A stretch of DNA of 21,040 nt from Isotricha intestinalis (taxonomy: Eukaryota > Ciliophora > Litostomatea > Vestibuliferida > Isotrichidae), in assembly GCA_023807065.1 (NCBI GenBank), contig JAJJLU010000061.1:1-21040 (forward strand). The letters run 5' to 3'. Below, piece by piece: positions 16,768 to 21,040 of the stretch. Under the pieces are notes generated by a model. It saw only the letters and a program-made list of their open reading frames with translations, was not told where the DNA came from and did no database searches. Made by a program: the position numbers and the translations under genes. The first letter of the stretch is position 1. The number at the start of each line of letters is the position of its first letter.

Positions 16768-17721
16768 TCAATAATTATTTTGATAAATCAATTCTTGTTT
16801 ATTAGGATGTAAATAAATGATTGTAGCAAATTTACTTCTTATTCTAAAAGAAATACTACTTCTAATATATTTTTTTTCTTCCTTACAATTCCTTAAAATA
16901 TGATTTAAATAAACATGAGTAGGAATTTTAACAGATTGAAAAGTTTGTCTTATTAAATTATTCTTAAATCTATTATAAATAAATTCTTTCTCTCCAATAT
17001 TAGGATAAGAATTATAACTTAAAGGATTAAGATAATGTTGTGGTAAATGAGGAGGTTCAGAATTTAATTGTTCTTTCAAAGGAAATAAATTAGTATAATT
17101 TTTTTTCATTTGTTCACTTAAATTAACACTCGCATTTTGATGATTAGATTTTTTTTTTAAACTAGTATTATTTTTATCAAAATCTGGAGTAGTATTTGCA
17201 GTATTTTGATTTTCTTTTTCTCTTTCTTTAATAATATCATTTAATTCTTTAGTATTATTTAAAACATTATTAGTATTATTATTCTGATCAGTAACAGTAG
17301 GATAAAAATTAGAACATCTCCAAATATTATCAACAATAAATTTAAATTGATATTCTCCTTTAGGTAAATATAATGTTAATTCATAAATATTAGTTTTTTC
17401 ATTTTTTGTCATTGCAAAATTATGACTCCAACCACAAAAAGATCCTGTTATTATTATATTATTTCCTCCTTCTTTCCATTGAAATAAAGTTGGAATTTTT
17501 ATATCATTTGATATATTTTCTACTTTATCACTTGTTGAACTATTTCCACTTTGTGAATTTATATTTATTGATGTTGTTTCAGTTTTTACTCCTTTATATG
17601 ATAATGAATCGTTGTAATATATATTTGATTGATTATTTTGATAATTTTCGGATAAATTTTTCTTTAGTTTATTATGGGAGGATTTGTTTAAAGAATTAGA
17701 TGAATTATGATGACTACCCAT
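16768..17721 (-). CDS. AMPK (SNF1) beta subunit
   Basis: A 317-residue protein, near the usual length of AMPK beta subunits. Residues about 77-155 are a CBM48 glycogen-binding module: FQWKEGGNNIIITGSFCGWS, LPKGEYQFKFIVD, IWRCSNFYPTVTDQ and NNTNN. The two Trp used for glycogen contact in animal beta subunits have counterparts (W82, W134), and the Asn near 150 is also present. Residues about 220-315 are the C-terminal beta domain that binds alpha and gamma (PPHLPQHYLN, IPTHVYLNHI, RIRSKFATIIYLHP). The protein starts MGSHHNSS, so Gly2 is a possible N-myristoylation site as in animal beta subunits. The 160-215 linker is polar. The trimer senses AMP/ATP and couples energy state to glycogen. It ends in TGA, unlike most genes here. 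Its mRNA leader is very A-rich. Confidence 0.94.
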   Translation of the reverse strand: MGSHHNSSNSLNKSSHNKLKKNLSENYQNNQSNIYYNDSLSYKGVKTETTSININSQSGNSSTSDKVENISNDIKIPTLFQWKEGGNNIIITGSFCGWSHNFAMTKNEKTNIYELTLYLPKGEYQFKFIVDNIWRCSNFYPTVTDQNNNTNNVLNNTKELNDIIKEREKENQNTANTTPDFDKNNTSLKKKSNHQNASVNLSEQMKKNYTNLFPLKEQLNSEPPHLPQHYLNPLSYNSYPNIGEKEFIYNRFKNNLIRQTFQSVKIPTHVYLNHILRNCKEEKKYIRSSISFRIRSKFATIIYLHPNKQELIYQNNY

Positions 17722-18368
17722 TTTTTTACTTTTTTTTTTCCTTTTTTGTTTTTTTTTAATTTGATTTTTTTATTAATTAATAATAATTTTAGTTTAAATT
17801 TTTTGTTTATTTTAATGGTGAATTAAAATTTAATATTTATTTATACTTATTTTAAAACAAAAAAATTAGAAATCTATATCAAAATTAAAAAACACATAAT
17901 TAAAAATTCATATTATAAATATATTTATTATTTGAACTTCTCTTTTTGTTTGTTCTTTTGATATAAAGCATTGAATCTTGTTAATTGATTGAGATTCATT
18001 TATTTGAAAAAAAATAGGTTTAATTTAGAGGTGAAAATTTAAATCAGAAATAATGAATATATAAAATTTGTTTTAACTTAAAGTCATTTCATATACCTAA
18101 TATTGTTCAGATTTATCAATAATAAAAGTGATTTTAGTAGAAAACTTAAAATAATATAAGCTTAAATAATAATATTTTTAGAATGACAATATATTTTATT
18201 TAATTAAATTACAATAAAATTTCCTAAAGAATTTTTGTTTTTTTGAAATTATTATTTCTTTTGAATGATATGGAAATAAATAAATTTAAAAATTTGTAAA
18301 TAAAAATATTAATATAACAAAAGTCCTGAACAAAAATATTTCAGAAAAAATTAATTAATAAAAAATTA
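17722..18368. promoter_or_regulatory. Divergent intergenic region, AMPK-beta and coiled-coil gene
   Basis: These 647 nt should contain both promoters. The part next to AMPK-beta (17722-17775) is nearly all T on the + strand, meaning an A-rich leader for that mRNA. The remainder is A/T-rich with no ORF, RNA gene or clear repeat. Confidence 0.4.
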
Positions 18369-20444
18369 ATGAATGATTATTCAAGCGATATATCAATAAA
18401 AAATACTCCAAATAGTAGCAGAATATTGCAATCTTCTCCAAAAATTGATAAAAATGAATTAAAAAATTATAATAGAAATATTTCTGGAACCAAAGTTTTA
18501 GAATATATTGATAATATGGTTTTATTAAAAAAATATTCAAACTTAACTCAAAAAAAGACTAAAAAGGAAATAATACAAAAAACTTCTCCTTCAGTGGATC
18601 AGAAAACTAATAAAAATCAATTAAAGAAAGATAATTCTGGTACTTCTATTTTTGATAATAAACCAATAATTATTAAAAACAAATATTCAAATAATAAAAT
18701 TAATGAAGATTTATTAATGGATAAAGAAAAAGAAATTCAAAAATTAAAGAAAAATAATAAAGAAATGAAGGAATTAATCACAAGATTAAATTATACTTTA
18801 GATAATACAAATCTTATAATTCCTAATCTTTTAAAACAAAATTGTAATCAAGAAGAAATAAGTGAATATCATAAAATTGAAGATAAATTAAATCAAATAA
18901 TACAAAATGAATTAGAATTAAAAAGTAAAGTATCAAATTTAGAAAAAGAAATTTTAAATTATAAAGATAGAAATTCTCTTCTTCAAAATCAAATAAATGA
19001 ATTAAATAATAAGTTAGGAAAAACAAGAATTTCTAATAATGAAGATAATACAGAAATTTTAAAAGAAAAAGATGAAATTATTCAAAATTTAAATTTAAAA
19101 ATCGAAGAAATAGAACAAAAATTTGAAAGTGAAAATAATGAAAATATAAAAAAAAATAAAAGTTTAACTCAAGAAAATAAAAATTTAATAGAGTCATTAA
19201 ATAATAAAGATATTGAAATTGAAAAATTAAATAAGAAAATAAAAGATATTAATGAAGAAAATGAAAAAAATAAAATATATTTTAAAAAATTTTCTGAATT
19301 AGAATTAAAAAATCAAAATTTACAAGATGAATATAAGAAAAAAATTGAAGAATTTAATAATATATTTGAAGAAATAAATAAAACAATTGGTAATTTAAAA
19401 AATGAAAAAGAACAAAATACAAGAGATTATGAAAAAAAAATACAAATATTAATAAAAAAGGAATCAGAAATGGAAAATATAATTAAAGAAAAGGAAAATA
19501 AAATAAAAGAAGCTGAAAATGAAGTTAAAAATAGTATTATAGAAAGATATGAAGAACAAATAAAATCTTTGGAAAAAACAGTAGAAACGCAAAGTGATGA
19601 TATATTTAAATTATTAGATGAAAGAAATGAAAAAGATGAAATAATTAATAATAATAAAAAAGAATATGAAAATAATATTGATTTAAAAATAAAAGAAAAT
19701 AAATTACTTGAAGAAAATATAAATAAATTAAATAATCAAATTATAGAATTAAAAAAAGAAATTGAGATAAAAAATAAAATAATTGAAGAAAAAGAAGTTC
19801 AATTTAAAAATGAAAATGAACAATTAAAAAAAGACTTAGAAATTAATCAAAATGAATTTTCTAAAAAAATAGAAGAAGAAAAGAAATTTAAAAATGATTT
19901 AGAAGAAAATTTCAAAAAAGAAATGAAAGAAAAAGAAGATAATTATAAAAAAGAATTAACAGAAGAAAAAGAACAATTTAATCATAAAGAAGAAAATTAT
20001 AAAATAGAAATTGAACAATTAAATAAAAATTTAGAAGAAATAAAAACAATTTTAAATGAAAAAGAAAAAGAATTAAATCTAAAAGAAGAGGAATATAAAA
20101 ATAAAAATCAACAATTAATAGAAAATAATGAACAAAATATAATAAAAGAGTCATCAAATATTGATTTAAATGAAGAAATTAAAAATAGTAAATATCAAAA
20201 TGAAATTCTTCAGAATTGTGTTAAAGAAAAAAATGAAGAAATTGAAAAATTAAAAATAGAAATTTCTTTATTAAAAAATAATGATGAAAAAGAAAAGAAA
20301 GAAATAAATATTGAAGATAATACAAATGATCAAGAAAAAGAAAAAGAAAATGCTGTTAAATTAAAAAAATTAGACTTAAGAAATGCTATTATATGGGATC
20401 TCAATTATACTGATCTTCCAAAAGAAAGTGAAGATGATATTTAA
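18369..20444 (+). CDS. Long coiled-coil protein, 691 aa
   Basis: After a polar, Ser/Asn-rich head (1-110), nearly the whole protein from about 115 to 650 is an uninterrupted Glu/Lys/Asn-rich heptad pattern characteristic of a long alpha-helical coiled coil. There is no motor, kinase or membrane segment. The last 25 residues leave the coiled-coil pattern (LDLRNAIIWDLNYTDLPKES) and carry the only Trp, so they may be a conserved binding tail. Composition alone makes database hits to myosin, SMC or golgin proteins uninformative. Likely roles are scaffold or cytoskeletal tether, but the specific function is unknown. The reading frame is uniform and uses the same codons as its neighbours. The first ATG in the frame is chosen. 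Confidence 0.85.
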   Translation: MNDYSSDISIKNTPNSSRILQSSPKIDKNELKNYNRNISGTKVLEYIDNMVLLKKYSNLTQKKTKKEIIQKTSPSVDQKTNKNQLKKDNSGTSIFDNKPIIIKNKYSNNKINEDLLMDKEKEIQKLKKNNKEMKELITRLNYTLDNTNLIIPNLLKQNCNQEEISEYHKIEDKLNQIIQNELELKSKVSNLEKEILNYKDRNSLLQNQINELNNKLGKTRISNNEDNTEILKEKDEIIQNLNLKIEEIEQKFESENNENIKKNKSLTQENKNLIESLNNKDIEIEKLNKKIKDINEENEKNKIYFKKFSELELKNQNLQDEYKKKIEEFNNIFEEINKTIGNLKNEKEQNTRDYEKKIQILIKKESEMENIIKEKENKIKEAENEVKNSIIERYEEQIKSLEKTVETQSDDIFKLLDERNEKDEIINNNKKEYENNIDLKIKENKLLEENINKLNNQIIELKKEIEIKNKIIEEKEVQFKNENEQLKKDLEINQNEFSKKIEEEKKFKNDLEENFKKEMKEKEDNYKKELTEEKEQFNHKEENYKIEIEQLNKNLEEIKTILNEKEKELNLKEEEYKNKNQQLIENNEQNIIKESSNIDLNEEIKNSKYQNEILQNCVKEKNEEIEKLKIEISLLKNNDEKEKKEINIEDNTNDQEKEKENAVKLKKLDLRNAIIWDLNYTDLPKESEDDI

Positions 20445-20477
20445 TATCTATAATTTAACTATTAGAATAATTAATTT

Positions 20478-20606
20478 TCAAAACAATTGAATATTAATTA
20501 TATATTCTTTTAATTTATCTTCTTCTTTTTTCTTTTCATTATTATCTTTCATATTTGAATTATTTGAAATGTCAAATTCATGAATTATTTCTTTATTATC
20601 TTCCAT
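20478..20606 (-). CDS. Small ORF, 42 aa, possibly expressed
   Basis: A 42-codon ORF starting MEDNKEIIHEF and ending NIQLF followed by TGA. G occurs at codon position 1 in 11 codons, at position 2 once (the stop) and at position 3 four times, the same bias as the intact genes. The product is hydrophilic and acidic/basic mixed (EKKKEEDKLKE in the middle), with no signal or membrane segment. It converges on the coiled-coil gene, 33 nt from its stop. It may be a real microprotein, an exon of a spliced gene, or the relic of a longer one. Confidence 0.45.
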   Translation of the reverse strand: MEDNKEIIHEFDISNNSNMKDNNEKKKEEDKLKEYIINIQLF

Positions 20607-21019
20607 AAAATTTAATTTTTTTGTAATTATTTAATCTAAACTTTTCGAAAAATATTTTTTTTGAAGAATAATATATTTTTTCATTTAGGACTTAATTTAT
20701 ATGATTCTTTTTTGAACTTATATTATAAATCTGATTTAAACGATTATCTAAAGTAATTTCTTTTTTTTATTAAGTTTTAATTAATTAATTATTTTTTAAT
20801 ATGTAAATATAAAATATAAATATTTTAAATAATATTTTTGGATCTTCAATTTTATTTTCTTAATAAATTAAAGTAAAAATTGAAATTCTTAGATAAATTA
20901 AATTCTAAATAAAAGAGACTCAATAATAAAAATTATTTTAAATCTTTATTATCTTTAAATAAAAATTTCCTTCATCATTTAAAAAATTGTATTTTATTAA
21001 AAATATATATTTGATTTGA
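20607..21019. other. Right subtelomeric region
   Basis: These 413 nt between the small ORF and the telomere are AT-rich, with stops in every frame. No gene, tandem repeat or telomere-like internal sequence is visible. If the small ORF is real, its promoter lies here. Confidence 0.5.
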
Positions 21020-21040
21020 ATTGGGGATTGGGGATTGGGG
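21020..21040. repeat. Right telomere, ATTGGGG repeats
   Basis: Three perfect ATTGGGG units close the sequence, the reverse complement of the CCCCAAT array at the other end. The G-rich strand runs to the 3' terminus as expected for a chromosome end. The array is shorter than the left one, probably because the read or assembly stopped early. Confidence 0.96.

Noticed and set aside
1..21040. CRISPR array, transposon, rRNA or bacterial operon
   Set aside because: No regularly spaced repeats, transposase, inverted terminal repeats or rRNA-like GC-richer blocks are visible; gene spacing and the intron are eukaryotic.

Overview
This window looks like one complete macronuclear chromosome of a ciliate, telomere to telomere. 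It opens with a C-rich array of CCCCAAT units (1-46) and closes with ATTGGGG units (21020-21040), its reverse complement at the opposite end. The DNA is extremely AT-rich. Genes are dense and nearly intronless, with Asn/Lys-rich low-complexity stretches and A-rich leaders. Gln is written CAA, Trp is TGG, and genes end in TAA (ten cases) or TGA (AMPK-beta and a 42-codon ORF), so the code looks standard. A non-Tetrahymena telomere unit, standard stops and a gut-bacterial-type acetyltransferase together suggest a litostome/trichostome (rumen or gut) ciliate. That placement is inference; I recall the CCCCAAT unit from rumen ciliates but cannot check it.

Layout: (1) 165-1553 (+) coiled-coil protein, followed on the same strand by what looks like a decayed gene (about 1688-2330). 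(2) 2398-4383 (-) RING/B-box-like/RanBP2-type zinc finger/DUSP protein, head to head with a TBC-domain Rab GAP (4449-5651, +) that has a 45-nt intron and a first exon missed by simple ORF calling. (3) 5825-6832 (+) PKA-type AGC kinase, then a T-rich convergent spacer. (4) Two tandem minus-strand genes: an unrecognised 595-aa protein (7077-8864) and a PB1-ZZ-UBA protein resembling the autophagy receptor p62/SQSTM1 (8954-10714). (5) 11453-12304 (+) LacA/Maa-type sugar O-acetyltransferase preceded by a signal-peptide-bearing extension. (6) 12561-14684 (-) cytosolic carboxypeptidase (tubulin deglutamylase family), head to head with an Asn/Lys-rich protein (14765-15991, +). (7) 16768-17721 (-) AMPK beta subunit with glycogen-binding and C-terminal domains. 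(8) 18369-20444 (+) long coiled-coil protein, then a small minus-strand ORF (20478-20606) and the subtelomere.

The genes do not form a pathway. Several belong to general cell regulation: ubiquitin/autophagy (RING-DUSP and p62-like), trafficking (TBC), cAMP and energy signalling (PKA-like and AMPK-beta) and microtubule modification (CCP). The points most worth follow-up are the acetyltransferase fusion, the p62-like architecture, the degraded gene after the first ORF, and a 5'-to-3' switch from A-ending to T-ending codons within several genes on both strands.
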